From Saccharothrix sp. NRRL B-16314 (lineage in GTDB: Bacteria; Actinomycetota; Actinomycetes; Mycobacteriales; Pseudonocardiaceae): 64,000 nucleotides of DNA. Position numbers and translations under genes: made by a program. The stretch spans positions 7,585 through 71,584 of the forward strand of contig NZ_JNXC01000036.1 of NCBI RefSeq assembly GCF_000716595.1. Reading direction: 5' to 3'. Below, one piece after another: positions 38,896 through 47,167 of the stretch; positions within the stretch are counted from its first letter, which is position 1; each line of letters starts with the position of its first letter. The notes below the pieces were generated by a model that saw only the letters and a program-made list of their open reading frames with translations, was not told where the DNA came from and ran no database searches.

Positions 38896-39888
38896 CTAGG
38901 CGATCTGGGACGCCGCCCAGTCCAGGTAGGCCCCGGGCAGCTCGCGCAGCACGCCGAGCGCCTCCGACTCGGGCAGGTCCGGCAGTCCGCGCACCGCCTG
39001 CGCGGCCAGCGACGTGCAGTGGGCGAGGGTGTCCGCGACCAGGCTGGTGTCGCGCAGCTCCATCAGCAGGTGGTCGAGCTCCGCGTCCGTCAGGTCGCGG
39101 CCCCGCTTCTCGAGCAGCGCTCGCTGGTCCGAGGTCATCGCCCTGAGCAGCGGGAACGTGTAGACGCCCTGGCGGATGTCGTTGCCGACCGGCTTGCCCA
39201 GCCGTTCCGCAGTGGACGCCAGGTCCAGCAGGTCGTCGAGGATCTGGAACATCAGGCCGAACAGCGCGCCGTACTGGGACAGCGCGGCGGCGGTGGCGTC
39301 GTCGGCGTCGGCGCAGTGCGCGGCCAGCACGCAGCCCACCTCGAACAGGGCGCCGGTCTTCAGCTCGATGGACCGCAGGGCGTTGTCCGGGGTGCGGTGC
39401 GCGTTGTAGAGGTCGAGCACCTCCAGCACCTGGCCCTCGACCAGCTGGGTGACCGACTGCGCCATCACGCTCGCGGCGTACGGGGAGATCTGGTCGAGCG
39501 CGGCCTGGCTGGCGCGGGCGAGCATGAAGTCGCCGACGAGGACGGCGGGGCCGACGCCCCAGTCCGCGTTGACGGTGCGCACGCCGCGGCGTTCCTCGGC
39601 GTTGTCCATCAGGTCGTCGTGCACCAGTGAGCCCGCGTGCAGCAGCTCGACGCAGGCCGCGGAGGTGATGCCCTTGTCGGTGATCATGCCCGACGCGGCC
39701 AGCTCGCCGGCCAGGATCAGCACCGAGCGGAGTCGCTTGCCGCCCGCCGCGGTGATGCGGCCGGTGTAGGTGTTGACGATCGGTAATGACGACGACGTCG
39801 CCAGGGCCCGGATCTCGTCCTCGACCTTCGGCAGCGCCCGGGCGAGCGCCGGCATGGTCGGCATGGTCGACGGCTTCACGGTGGACAC
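38896..39888 (-). CDS. Long-chain polyprenyl diphosphate synthase
   Basis: This 330-residue trans-prenyltransferase elongates isoprenoid diphosphates, probably to the side chain of menaquinone. The first Asp-rich motif is SLVHDDLMDNAEERRG, and the chain-length-determining residues before it (ELLHAGSLVHDD) lack bulky aromatics, arguing for a long product. The second Asp-rich motif is FQILDDLLDL. Lys/Arg residues in TAAGGKRLRS bind the diphosphate. It starts at a GTG. It resembles GrcC/IspB-type enzymes. It lies 10 bases before the cobC-like gene in the same direction, but has no clear pathway link to it. Confidence 0.9.
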   Translation of the reverse strand: MSTVKPSTMPTMPALARALPKVEDEIRALATSSSLPIVNTYTGRITAAGGKRLRSVLILAGELAASGMITDKGITSAACVELLHAGSLVHDDLMDNAEERRGVRTVNADWGVGPAVLVGDFMLARASQAALDQISPYAASVMAQSVTQLVEGQVLEVLDLYNAHRTPDNALRSIELKTGALFEVGCVLAAHCADADDATAAALSQYGALFGLMFQILDDLLDLASTAERLGKPVGNDIRQGVYTFPLLRAMTSDQRALLEKRGRDLTDAELDHLLMELRDTSLVADTLAHCTSLAAQAVRGLPDLPESEALGVLRELPGAYLDWAASQIA

Positions 39889-40022
39889 GGGTTGATCGTC
39901 TCGCGTCGCACCTGAGAGCGCACTGAGATTGTCGAAACCCGAAGCCGCGCGCGGCGGACCGGCCGGGTGCCGCCGAAACGGCTCACAACCCCGTGACCTG
40001 CGAGTTCCGAGTCAGGGGCCGT

Positions 40023-40133
40023 TCAGACCATCGAGCTGGCCATGGCGAAGAACACCATGGCGAGGCTCATGACCAGGTGCGTGAGCGAGGGCACCTCGCA
40101 CCTGTTCCACCGGCACAGCGACGGCTCGTTCAC
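40023..40133 (-). CDS. Candidate 36-codon small protein with membrane segment
   Basis: The frame begins at a GTG and encodes NEPSLCRWNRCEVPSLTHLV followed by a short hydrophobic end (MSLAMVFFAMASSMV). Every codon ends in G or C, which strongly suggests real coding, while the sequence upstream of the GTG loses that bias. The helix looks like one segment of a DUF5134-type multi-helix protein, so it could be a remnant, or a genuine small membrane peptide. No ribosome site is obvious. Confidence 0.4.
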   Translation of the reverse strand: MNEPSLCRWNRCEVPSLTHLVMSLAMVFFAMASSMV

Positions 40134-40295
40134 CGGTCCCCGACCTTCCTCGGCCGCCCGGACACCCCGGTGCGCCCCGGCGCCACCCGCTCCGAATAGG
40201 ACGGACGAACCCGGCGCACGACACATGTGCGAGTCATTCACTTTCCTTCCCGACGCATTCCCCACACATTGGCGTCGGAATTACGGGCTCGTTCG

Positions 40296-40763
40296 TTACC
40301 CGTTCTCGCGCTTTCGCAGGCTCTCCTCCGCCGCGGACAGCAGCCGGGCCCGGTCCTGCCTGGCCAGCAGTCTCCGATCCCGCTCACGAACCCAGGTCAG
40401 CACGTCGTCGGGCCCCAGCCCGGCCGCCTCGCGATAGAACTCGTCCCGGTACCACCACCACGTTCGAATGCCGTGCCGGGCAATGCGCACAGGCTGTTCC
40501 CGACGCAACACGTCGAGTGACCGGAAATCGGTGACGAGGACCGGCGGGCAGCCCGTGCCGACGAAGAAATGCCTTTTCCGGAACAGCAAACCGCGGTGGG
40601 TGAAGAATCCGGCGTCCGGGTCGCGGGCAGGTCCGCCGGGCGACGTCACGGGGCGTGGTCTGGCGAACGCGGGCGTCTCGGGCCAGGACCGGCGGCGCAC
40701 CGCGACCACCACGGCGACCGTGGCCGCGAGCAGCACGACGACACCGACCAGCACCCCCGACAT
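40296..40763 (-). CDS. Conserved hypothetical membrane protein
   Basis: This 155-residue protein has one N-terminal membrane helix (GVLVGVVVLLAATVAVVVAV) and a cytoplasmic domain with WWWYRDEFYREAAGLGPDDVL and a C-terminal helical, highly charged stretch. It starts at the ATG directly before the membrane helix. It is divergent from the ptpA-like gene across 73 bases. It occupies a position similar to Rv2232/Rv2233 in M. tuberculosis but is not recognisably related to PtkA. No function is known. Confidence 0.65.
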   Translation of the reverse strand: MSGVLVGVVVLLAATVAVVVAVRRRSWPETPAFARPRPVTSPGGPARDPDAGFFTHRGLLFRKRHFFVGTGCPPVLVTDFRSLDVLRREQPVRIARHGIRTWWWYRDEFYREAAGLGPDDVLTWVRERDRRLLARQDRARLLSAAEESLRKRENG

Positions 40764-40836
40764 GCGGACCCCCCACGAACGCCGGCCGATTCGAGTGGCG
40801 AGGACCCGGGCCGCACACCTGGCAGACTCACCTGCC

Positions 40837-41298
40837 GTGACGCTGACCGTCTCGTTCATCTGCACCGGCAACATCTGCCGTTCCCCCGTAGCCGCGATCA
40901 TATTCCGCGAGCACCTGCGCCGGGCCGGGTTGGGTGATCTTGTGGAGGTGACCAGCGCGGGCACCGGGGGCTGGCACGTGGGCGACCCGGCCGACCCCCG
41001 GGCGGCGAAGTCGCTGGCCGACAACGGCTACCCGACCGACCACGCCGCGGCACAGGTCGGTGAGGACCACCTCGACGCGGACCTGCTGGTGGCGCTGGAC
41101 TCCGGGCACGCGCGGGCGTTGCGGCGGATGGTCCCCGAACCGGAGCGGGTGCGGCTGCTGCGCTCGTTCGACCCGGACGCGGACGGCGTGGACGTGCCCG
41201 ATCCCTATTACGGCGACAAGGCCGGGTTCGACGCGGTGGTGGGGATGGTCGAGGCCTCCGTGCCGGGGCTGCTGGCGTGGGTGCGCGAACGGCTGTGA
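40837..41298 (+). CDS. ptpA: Low-molecular-weight protein tyrosine phosphatase
   Basis: This 153-residue enzyme dephosphorylates phosphotyrosine; the mycobacterial counterpart PtpA is secreted and inhibits phagosome acidification. The P-loop C-x5-R is CTGNICRS (C9-R15) directly after the first strand (TVSFI), and the general acid is in VPDPYYGD. TSAGTGGWHVGDPAD and the D-P-R pattern are typical. I chose the GTG at 40837 because the protein must begin with the P-loop strand. It corresponds to Rv2234. The following kinase-like gene starts 28 bases later. Confidence 0.93.
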   Translation: MTLTVSFICTGNICRSPVAAIIFREHLRRAGLGDLVEVTSAGTGGWHVGDPADPRAAKSLADNGYPTDHAAAQVGEDHLDADLLVALDSGHARALRRMVPEPERVRLLRSFDPDADGVDVPDPYYGDKAGFDAVVGMVEASVPGLLAWVRERL

Positions 41299-41326
41299 CC
41301 AGCGGTCCGGGCCACCGGGGACGACG

Positions 41327-42157
41327 GTGACAGCCGCCGAAGCGGCGGGTGGGCTGACCGGGGTGCGCGCGGTCGGGGCGCGGCGGTTGGGCGGCGACGT
41401 GTGGGAAGTCGACCTGGCCGACGGTGACCTGGTGGTGGCCAAGCGGCACGACGACCCGGACGCGGTGTCGGCCGAGGCGGCGTCCTTGGCGTGGTTGGCC
41501 GAGCCGGCAGGACCGCCGGTGCCGAGGGTGCGCGGCCACCGGGGGCACTGGCTGGTGCTGGACCGGGTGGAGCGCGGCCGACCAACACCGAGTGCTGCCG
41601 AGGAGTTCGGGCGTCGGCTCGCCGCCCTGCACGCGACGGGCGCGCCCGCGTTCGGCGCTCCCCCGCCCCACGGGCCGGTGAACGCGGCGATCGGGCTCGC
41701 ACCGATGCGGAACACCCCGTCCGCGACCTGGGCGGACTGGTTCAAGGAGCACCGGATCGCCTACTACGCCCGCCTCGCCGTGGACGCGGGCGCGTTGACC
41801 GCCCGAGAAGCCCGGATCTTCGACGCCGTGGCGGTCGAGGCCCCCGACGAGCCACCGGCCCGGCTGCACGGCGACCTCTGGAACGGCAACGTGCACTGGG
41901 CCGCCGACGGCCGCGCCTGGCTCATCGACCCCGCCGCCCACGGCGGTCACCGGGAGAGCGACCTGGCCATGCTCGCCCTGTTCGGCTGCCCCCACCTGGA
42001 CCGCGTCCTCGCCGCCTACGACGAGGCGGCACCGCTCGGCGACGGCTGGCGCGGCCGGTTCCCGCTGCACCAGCTCTTCCCGGTGCTCGTCCACGCTGCG
42101 CTGTTCGGCCGTGGTTACGCACAACAGGCGTTGTCCACGGCACGTTCGCTGACATGA
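41327..42157 (+). CDS. Fructosamine kinase-family protein
   Basis: This 276-residue protein has an aminoglycoside/fructosamine-3-kinase fold. Fructosamine kinases phosphorylate sugars attached to protein amines and so help to reverse glycation. It shows a nucleotide-binding start with an AKRHD Lys, the catalytic loop RLHGDLWNGNVHW and the metal-binding LIDPAAHGGHRESDLAML, which is the family diagnostic. The GTG at 41327 follows GGGGACG. Its end overlaps the start of the DUF1349 gene by four bases. Confidence 0.88.
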   Translation: MTAAEAAGGLTGVRAVGARRLGGDVWEVDLADGDLVVAKRHDDPDAVSAEAASLAWLAEPAGPPVPRVRGHRGHWLVLDRVERGRPTPSAAEEFGRRLAALHATGAPAFGAPPPHGPVNAAIGLAPMRNTPSATWADWFKEHRIAYYARLAVDAGALTAREARIFDAVAVEAPDEPPARLHGDLWNGNVHWAADGRAWLIDPAAHGGHRESDLAMLALFGCPHLDRVLAAYDEAAPLGDGWRGRFPLHQLFPVLVHAALFGRGYAQQALSTARSLT

Positions 42158-42729
42158 TGTCGCACATGGGGATCAAGGCGTTCGACCGCGACGACTGGCG
42201 GTGGCTCAACGAGCCCCGCGCCTGGAGCGACCAGGACGGGCTGAGCATCACCAGCGACCCGGACTCCGACTTCTGGCGGACCACGCACTACGGCTACGTC
42301 CGCGACAGCGGGCACGTGCTCGGGGTGCCGCTGACCGGCGACTTCACCATCGTGGCCTCGTTCACCGCCGACTACGCCGCCCAGTACGACCAGGCCGGCA
42401 TCGCGCTGTGGGTCGACGGCCGGAACTGGATCAAGGCGGGCGTCGAGCTGGTGGACGACGAGTTCCAGGTCAGCACGGTCGTCACGCGCGACGTGTCGGA
42501 CTGGTCCGTGGTGCCCGGCGGGCCGGTGCAGCGGGCGACGATCTCCGCCGTGCGCGAGGGCGACGCGGTGACCGTCCGCTACGGCATGGGTGACGCCGAG
42601 CCGACCACGATGCTGCGCCTCGCCTACTTCCCGCCCGAGGTGGAGGCGCTGGTCGGGGTGATGGCGGCGGCACCGACCGGCCCCGGTTTCACCACGCGAT
42701 TCGACCGGGTGCAGGTCACAACGGCCTAG
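42154..42729 (+). CDS. DUF1349 family protein
   Basis: This 191-residue soluble protein has the concanavalin-like jelly-roll pattern of DUF1349: WTxAPR-like start (DDWRWLNEPRAWSDQDGL), ITSDPDSDFWRTTHYGY, then DFTIVASFTADYAAQYDQAG and GIALWVDGRNWIKAGVELVD. Family members are predicted carbohydrate-binding or sugar-modifying proteins without proven role. ATG codons at 42154 and 42157 are both possible, overlapping the fructosamine-kinase stop, so translation is coupled. The two may act on the same sugar adduct (inference). Confidence 0.85.
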   Translation: MMSHMGIKAFDRDDWRWLNEPRAWSDQDGLSITSDPDSDFWRTTHYGYVRDSGHVLGVPLTGDFTIVASFTADYAAQYDQAGIALWVDGRNWIKAGVELVDDEFQVSTVVTRDVSDWSVVPGGPVQRATISAVREGDAVTVRYGMGDAEPTTMLRLAYFPPEVEALVGVMAAAPTGPGFTTRFDRVQVTTA

Positions 42730-42733
42730 GGCT

Positions 42734-42739
42734 TACCGT
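42734..42739 (+). promoter_or_regulatory. Candidate leaderless -10 box for SURF1
   Basis: TACCGT fits TANNNT and lies six bases before the GTG at 42746; no ribosome site is visible there. Confidence 0.4.
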
Positions 42740-42745
42740 GGTCAC

Positions 42746-43558
42746 GTGCGGTTGAAGTTCCTGTTGCAACCCGGCTGGCTGGCCTTGACGCTGGTGGTCT
42801 GGGTGTTCGCGGGCGCGTGCTTCACGCTGCTCGCACCGTGGCAGTTCAGCCGCGACGTGGAGCGCGAGGCGCAAAACAGCGCGGTCACCTCGTCCGTCCG
42901 CACCGATCCGGTGCCCGTCACCACGCTGCTCGACCGGCCGAACGCCGACGTCGAGTGGCGGCGCGTCACGCTGACCGGCCGCTACCTGCCCGAGGGGCAG
43001 GCCGTGGCACGGCTGCGGACCGTCCAGGGCGAGGCGGCGTTCGAGGTGCTGACCCCGTTCCAGCTGACCGGTGGTCCGATCGTGCTGGTCGACCGGGGCT
43101 ACGTGCGGCCCGTCAACGGCATCAAGGTGCCCGGGTTGAAGCCCGTGCCGACCGACGAGGTGACCCTGGTCGCGTTGGTCCGGCGTGAGGAGTCGGACCA
43201 GCGCGAGGCGTTCCAGGAGGACCAGCACCGCCAGGTGTACTCGGTGAACGCGGCCGTGGTCGGGCGCGCGGCGGGGCTGGACATCCGGCCGGGCTACTTC
43301 CAGCTCACCGAGGGCCAGCCCGGCGTCGAGGAGTCGTTGCCGCTGCCGAAGCTCGACGCGGGGCCGTTCTTCTCCTACGCGTTGCAGTGGATCGCGTTCG
43401 GCGCGATGGCGCTCGGCGGCTGGCTGTACTTCACCGTCCGCGAGGTCCGGCCCGGCGGCGCGCTGGACGACCGCGACCGGGACCAGGGCAAGACCAAGGT
43501 CAGGCGGAAGTCCGTCGCCGAGCAGCTCGCCGAAGACGAGGCCGCACCAGCGCGATGA
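42746..43558 (+). CDS. SURF1-like cytochrome oxidase assembly protein
   Basis: This 270-residue protein has one N-terminal and one C-terminal membrane helix enclosing an extracytoplasmic domain, the fold of SURF1/Shy1, which helps insert haem a into cytochrome c oxidase. It shows the conserved WQFSRDVER (in APWQFSRD), WRRVTLTGRYLP, VLVDRGYVRPVNG and the closing LQWIAFGAMALGGWLYF. A basic disordered cytoplasmic tail follows. It corresponds to Rv2235. Its 3' end overlaps the convergent cobD gene by 59 bases. Confidence 0.93.
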   Translation: MRLKFLLQPGWLALTLVVWVFAGACFTLLAPWQFSRDVEREAQNSAVTSSVRTDPVPVTTLLDRPNADVEWRRVTLTGRYLPEGQAVARLRTVQGEAAFEVLTPFQLTGGPIVLVDRGYVRPVNGIKVPGLKPVPTDEVTLVALVRREESDQREAFQEDQHRQVYSVNAAVVGRAAGLDIRPGYFQLTEGQPGVEESLPLPKLDAGPFFSYALQWIAFGAMALGGWLYFTVREVRPGGALDDRDRDQGKTKVRRKSVAEQLAEDEAAPAR

Positions 43559-44468
43559 CCGCGGTCACGGCCGCCGCCGAGGCGCCGACGACCCGGGACA
43601 GCTCCACCGCCCGCGTCACGTGGCCCGCGTCGGGGTTGCGGCCGTGGCCGAGCACCGGCCGGTCCTCCGCGCCGTGCGCGTACACGGTCCGCCCACCCAG
43701 CCGGACCTCCAACGCCCCCGCGAACGCCGCCTCCACCTGACCCGCGTTGGGGCTGGGGTGCGCCGCCGCGTCGCGTCGCCACGTCCGCCAAGCCTCACCC
43801 GCGGACCCGCCGACGACCGGCGCGCCCGCCGTCGTGAGCAGTGCCGCCAGCCGTGACGGCACGAGGTTCGCCACGTCGTCCAACCGGGCCGCCGACCAGC
43901 CGAACCGCAGGTAGCGCTCGTTGCGGTGGCCGACCATGGCGTCCAGGGTGTTCGCCGCGCGGTAGCCGAGCAGACCGGGCACGCCCGCGACCGCTCCCCA
44001 GAAGAGCGGGGCCACCACCGCGTCGGACGTGTTCTCCGCCACGGACTCGACGGTCGCCTTCGCCAGGCCCAGCGTGTCCAGCTTGCGCGGCTCACGCCCG
44101 CACAGGTTGGGCAAACGATTGCGCGCCGCTTCGAGGTCGCCGCCGTCCAGCTCGCGGCCCATCGCGGTGCCCTCGTCGGCCAACGACGACCCGCCGAGCA
44201 CGATCCACGTCGCCGCGGCCGTGGTCAGGGCCTGCGCCACCTGGCTGCGCCGGCCCAGCCGTTCCACCGCGACACCGGCCAGCACGGTGCCGCCGACCAG
44301 CGCCACCGTGTGCGCGACCCCCGCCGCCTTGTGGTCGCGGTGCAGCTTGCGCTCCAGCGCCGCCGCAGCCCGCCCGAATCCCGCTACCGGGTGATACTTC
44401 CGGGGGTCGCCGAACACCGCGTCGGCGGCCACGCCCAGCACCAACCCCACCGCCCGCCCCAGACTCAC
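43500..44468 (-). CDS. cobD: Cobalamin biosynthesis protein CobD/CbiB
   Basis: This 322-residue integral membrane protein attaches aminopropanol (or its phosphate) to adenosylcobyric acid, making adenosylcobinamide. It shows DAVFGDPRKYHPVAGFGRA at the N-terminus, NRLPNLCGREPRKLDTLGL, and the diagnostic ATVESVAENTSDAVVAPLFW followed by GYRAANTLDAMVGH. Five or so hydrophobic segments are present. It starts at a GTG. It corresponds to Rv2236c and ends the block syntenic with M. tuberculosis. Confidence 0.93.
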   Translation of the reverse strand: MSLGRAVGLVLGVAADAVFGDPRKYHPVAGFGRAAAALERKLHRDHKAAGVAHTVALVGGTVLAGVAVERLGRRSQVAQALTTAAATWIVLGGSSLADEGTAMGRELDGGDLEAARNRLPNLCGREPRKLDTLGLAKATVESVAENTSDAVVAPLFWGAVAGVPGLLGYRAANTLDAMVGHRNERYLRFGWSAARLDDVANLVPSRLAALLTTAGAPVVGGSAGEAWRTWRRDAAAHPSPNAGQVEAAFAGALEVRLGGRTVYAHGAEDRPVLGHGRNPDAGHVTRAVELSRVVGASAAAVTAVIALVRPRLRRAARRRTSA

Positions 44469-44505
44469 ACCGGCACGGTAGCCCGCAGGTGTCGGACCGC
44501 CGCAT

Positions 44506-44511
44506 TAGGGT
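44506..44511 (+). promoter_or_regulatory. Candidate leaderless -10 box for the jet operon
   Basis: TAGGGT fits TANNNT and lies eight bases before the GTG of jetA. There are only 50 bases between cobD and jetA, so the operon promoter must lie here. Confidence 0.4.
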
Positions 44512-44519
44512 GGCCCACC

Positions 44520-46001
44520 GTGGAACCAGCCGGCCGCCTCAAGCTCTACGCCTACCTGGACGCGCGCGACCACCAGCGCACGTACCTGGCGATCATGCGG
44601 CTGTTCACCTCGACACTGCTGGCCGACCTGTCCGCGGGCGAGGTCGCGGGCGCCCTGGCCGGCGCCGAGCGCGAGGGCCGGGTCGAGCCGGGCGAGTCGC
44701 GCATCGAGAACGTGATCAACCGGCTCCGGCAGCTGGTCGAGTGGGGCAACCTGGTGCAGGGCCGGCGCGAGGTGGTGGCGTCGAGCATCGCCGAGTTCCA
44801 GCACGGCAGCGTGCGCTACCAGGTCAGCAAGCTCGCGGTCCGGGTGCAGCGCGACGTGGACGAACTGCTGCGCGTGCCCGAGGGCGCGCGGGAGGTGTCC
44901 CGGGAGCTGCTGCCCGCCGTGGAACGCGGTCTGGGCGGGCTGGGGCAGTCGCTGTCGGAGGCGTTGATCAGCGGCGGTCGCCGGCCGCGCGAGGTGCTGG
45001 CCGAGCAGGTCACCACGCTGTTCCTGCAGCACGCCGAGCTGGCCGCGACCGTGCGCGACTTCTACGCGTACCTGGGTCAGGTCGTGACGCGGCACCACCT
45101 GGCGCCGGAGGAGATCTCGGGGTTCCGGAACCTGCTGGTCGAGTACATCCAGATGGTCGTGGAGGACGTGCTGCGGCACACCCCGGCCATCGCGGACGCC
45201 CTGGCGCGGGTGAACTCGGCGCGGTCCGAGCTGCTGCGGCTCCTGGGCCGCGCCGACCTCGGCGAGCAGGTCGAACGAGCGCGCGGGCGGTCCGCCGAGG
45301 ACTGGCAGGAGCTGACGGACTGGTTCGTGGACCGGCCCGGCCGGCCGAGCCAGGTGACGGCGTTGCGCGAGGCCACCGCGCGGGCGATCGGGTCGCTGCT
45401 GGCCAGCGTGAAGCGGGCCACGTCCGGCGGCGGGCTGCTGCCGAGCCGCCGGGCCGAGCTGCTGAAGCTGGCGTCGTGGTTCGACTCCGGGTCCCGGGCG
45501 CAGGCCAACGAGCTGTACGCGGCGGCGTTCGGGCTCTACTCCGCGCGGCACGTCTCGCCGGCGCCCGAGCACGACAGCGACAACGAGCGCACGCCGTGGC
45601 GGGACGGTCCGGTGGTCGACGTCACCGTGAGCGTGCGCAGCCGCAGTGATCGCGGCGCGCGGGGGCGGGCGTCGCGGATCCTGGACGACCCGATGACCGA
45701 GCAGTCGTTGCTGGCCGAGGCGCGGGAGGCGGACGAACGGCGGGCCGCGTCGGTGGCGGAGCTGGCCGCGGCGGCGCCCCGGTTGGCCGAGACGACGTTG
45801 TCCGGTGAGGCCCTGGGCGTGTTGTGCGAGCTGCTGACGCTGGCCATGGCGCAGCGGGACACGGCGTTCGACCCGGGTTCGGCCACCGACCCGGTGCGCG
45901 GCCTGCGGGTCACCGTCGCGCACGCCCGAGGCCGGGAGACCCGCATCCGGTCGGCCGCGGGCACCCTGACCCTGCACGACTCGACGTTGGTGCTCGACTG
46001 A
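44520..46001 (+). CDS. jetA: JetA-like Wadjet subunit, DUF2397 (TIGR02677)
   Basis: This 493-residue protein of the DUF2397 family is the kleisin/MukF-like component of Wadjet systems. It opens with LKLYAYLDARDHQRTYLAIMRLF and contains the winged-helix-like VINRLRQLVEWGNLVQGRR and the helical region with SGFRNLLVEYIQMVVEDV. The final third is Arg/Ala-rich. Length and order (DUF2397, DUF2398, SMC-like, fourth gene) match the four-gene TIGR02677/02678/02680/02679 cassette, which I recall as Wadjet type III. The start is a GTG with a possible leaderless promoter. Its TGA overlaps the ATG of jetB by one base. Confidence 0.9.
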   Translation: MEPAGRLKLYAYLDARDHQRTYLAIMRLFTSTLLADLSAGEVAGALAGAEREGRVEPGESRIENVINRLRQLVEWGNLVQGRREVVASSIAEFQHGSVRYQVSKLAVRVQRDVDELLRVPEGAREVSRELLPAVERGLGGLGQSLSEALISGGRRPREVLAEQVTTLFLQHAELAATVRDFYAYLGQVVTRHHLAPEEISGFRNLLVEYIQMVVEDVLRHTPAIADALARVNSARSELLRLLGRADLGEQVERARGRSAEDWQELTDWFVDRPGRPSQVTALREATARAIGSLLASVKRATSGGGLLPSRRAELLKLASWFDSGSRAQANELYAAAFGLYSARHVSPAPEHDSDNERTPWRDGPVVDVTVSVRSRSDRGARGRASRILDDPMTEQSLLAEAREADERRAASVAELAAAAPRLAETTLSGEALGVLCELLTLAMAQRDTAFDPGSATDPVRGLRVTVAHARGRETRIRSAAGTLTLHDSTLVLD

Positions 46002-47167
46002 TGTTCGACGACCTCTCCGAGATCGACGCGGCGAACGCGGTGCGGTGCGCCCGCACCCTGCTGCGCCGGCCGTTGCTGCGCGCGGACGGCCCGGACGGCG
46101 AGCTGCTGTCGCTGGTCTACCGGCACCGGGCCGCGTTGCAGGACCTGTTCGCCCGGACGCTCGGGTACCGGCTGGCGGTGGAGCGGCGGTTCGCCCGGCT
46201 CTACAAGTCCGGGCCGGGCGCCGACGACTCCCGCGGCGTGCTCGGCATGTCACCGCGCGGGTACGCGTACGTGGCGTTGACGATGGCGGTGCTGACCGGG
46301 GTCGGCCGGCAGACGCTGCTGTCGCGGCTGGTGGCGGACATCCGCGCGGCGGCGGCGGAGGCCGGGATCACCGTCGTGGACGACGTGGCGGACCGGCGCG
46401 CGTTGACGGCGGCGTTGCGGCACCTGGTGTCGCTGGGCGTGCTGCACGAGACCGAGGGCACGGTGGACGCGCAGGCCGAGGCGTTGATCACCATCGACAC
46501 GGACCTGCTCGGGCAGCTGCTCACCGGTCCGGTGGCCGAGGCGACGTCGCCCGATCAGCTGGTGGCGCTGGCCGCCCGGCCGGGTCCGCGCGGTGTCGAG
46601 CACGCGGTGCGGCGCAAGCTGGTGGAGAACCCGGTGGTGCTGTACGCGGACCTGCCGGCCGAGCAGGCGGACTGGCTGCGGCGCAACCAGCGCAAGGAGT
46701 CCGCGCTGCTGGAGACGTGCTTCGGGCTCCACACCGAGTGCCGGGTGGAAGGCGTGCTGGCCGCCGACCCGGAGGACTACCTGACGGACCTGTACTTCCC
46801 CGGCACGTCCACGGTCGCGCGGATCGCGTTGCTGGCGCTGCCCGAGCTGCTGTCCGCGGACCCGCGCCCCGACGGCCGGCACGCGGTCGAGCGCGCGGAG
46901 TTGCGGTCGGTGTGCGAGCAGTTGGTGGAGGACTACCCTGCCGCGTGGTCGAAGCAGTTCACCGAGGACCTGGACCGGCTGACCGACGAGGTGCTGGAAC
47001 TGCTGCGCCGCATGGGGTTGGCGGTGCCAGGGGATGACGGGTGGCTGCTCAACGCCGCCGCGCACCGCTGGATACCGCAGCCCGACGGCGATCCGGAACG
47101 GGAAGCGGAGCCCGTCGTCGTCCCCGAAGTGCCGAGCTGGTCGTTGTTCGATGAGGAGACCGCGTGA
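46001..47167 (+). CDS. jetB: JetB-like Wadjet subunit, DUF2398 (TIGR02678)
   Basis: This 388-residue protein of the DUF2398 family is the KITE/MukE-like component that bridges JetA and the SMC ATPase. It contains FARTLGYRLAVERRFARLYK and the diagnostic GMSPRGYAYVALTMAVL, then winged-helix segments (ALRHLVSLGVLHETEG) and a C-terminal WLLNAAAHRWIPQ. Its start overlaps jetA by one base and its end overlaps jetC by four bases (GTGA), so the three are made in fixed ratio. It contains no catalytic residues, as expected. Confidence 0.9.
   Translation: MFDDLSEIDAANAVRCARTLLRRPLLRADGPDGELLSLVYRHRAALQDLFARTLGYRLAVERRFARLYKSGPGADDSRGVLGMSPRGYAYVALTMAVLTGVGRQTLLSRLVADIRAAAAEAGITVVDDVADRRALTAALRHLVSLGVLHETEGTVDAQAEALITIDTDLLGQLLTGPVAEATSPDQLVALAARPGPRGVEHAVRRKLVENPVVLYADLPAEQADWLRRNQRKESALLETCFGLHTECRVEGVLAADPEDYLTDLYFPGTSTVARIALLALPELLSADPRPDGRHAVERAELRSVCEQLVEDYPAAWSKQFTEDLDRLTDEVLELLRRMGLAVPGDDGWLLNAAAHRWIPQPDGDPEREAEPVVVPEVPSWSLFDEETA

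Noticed and set aside
36236..44468. Complete cobalamin biosynthesis cluster
   Set aside because: Only cobC-like, cobD and the phosphatase half of the RNase H protein relate to B12; the other genes do not, so this is conserved synteny and not a pathway cluster.
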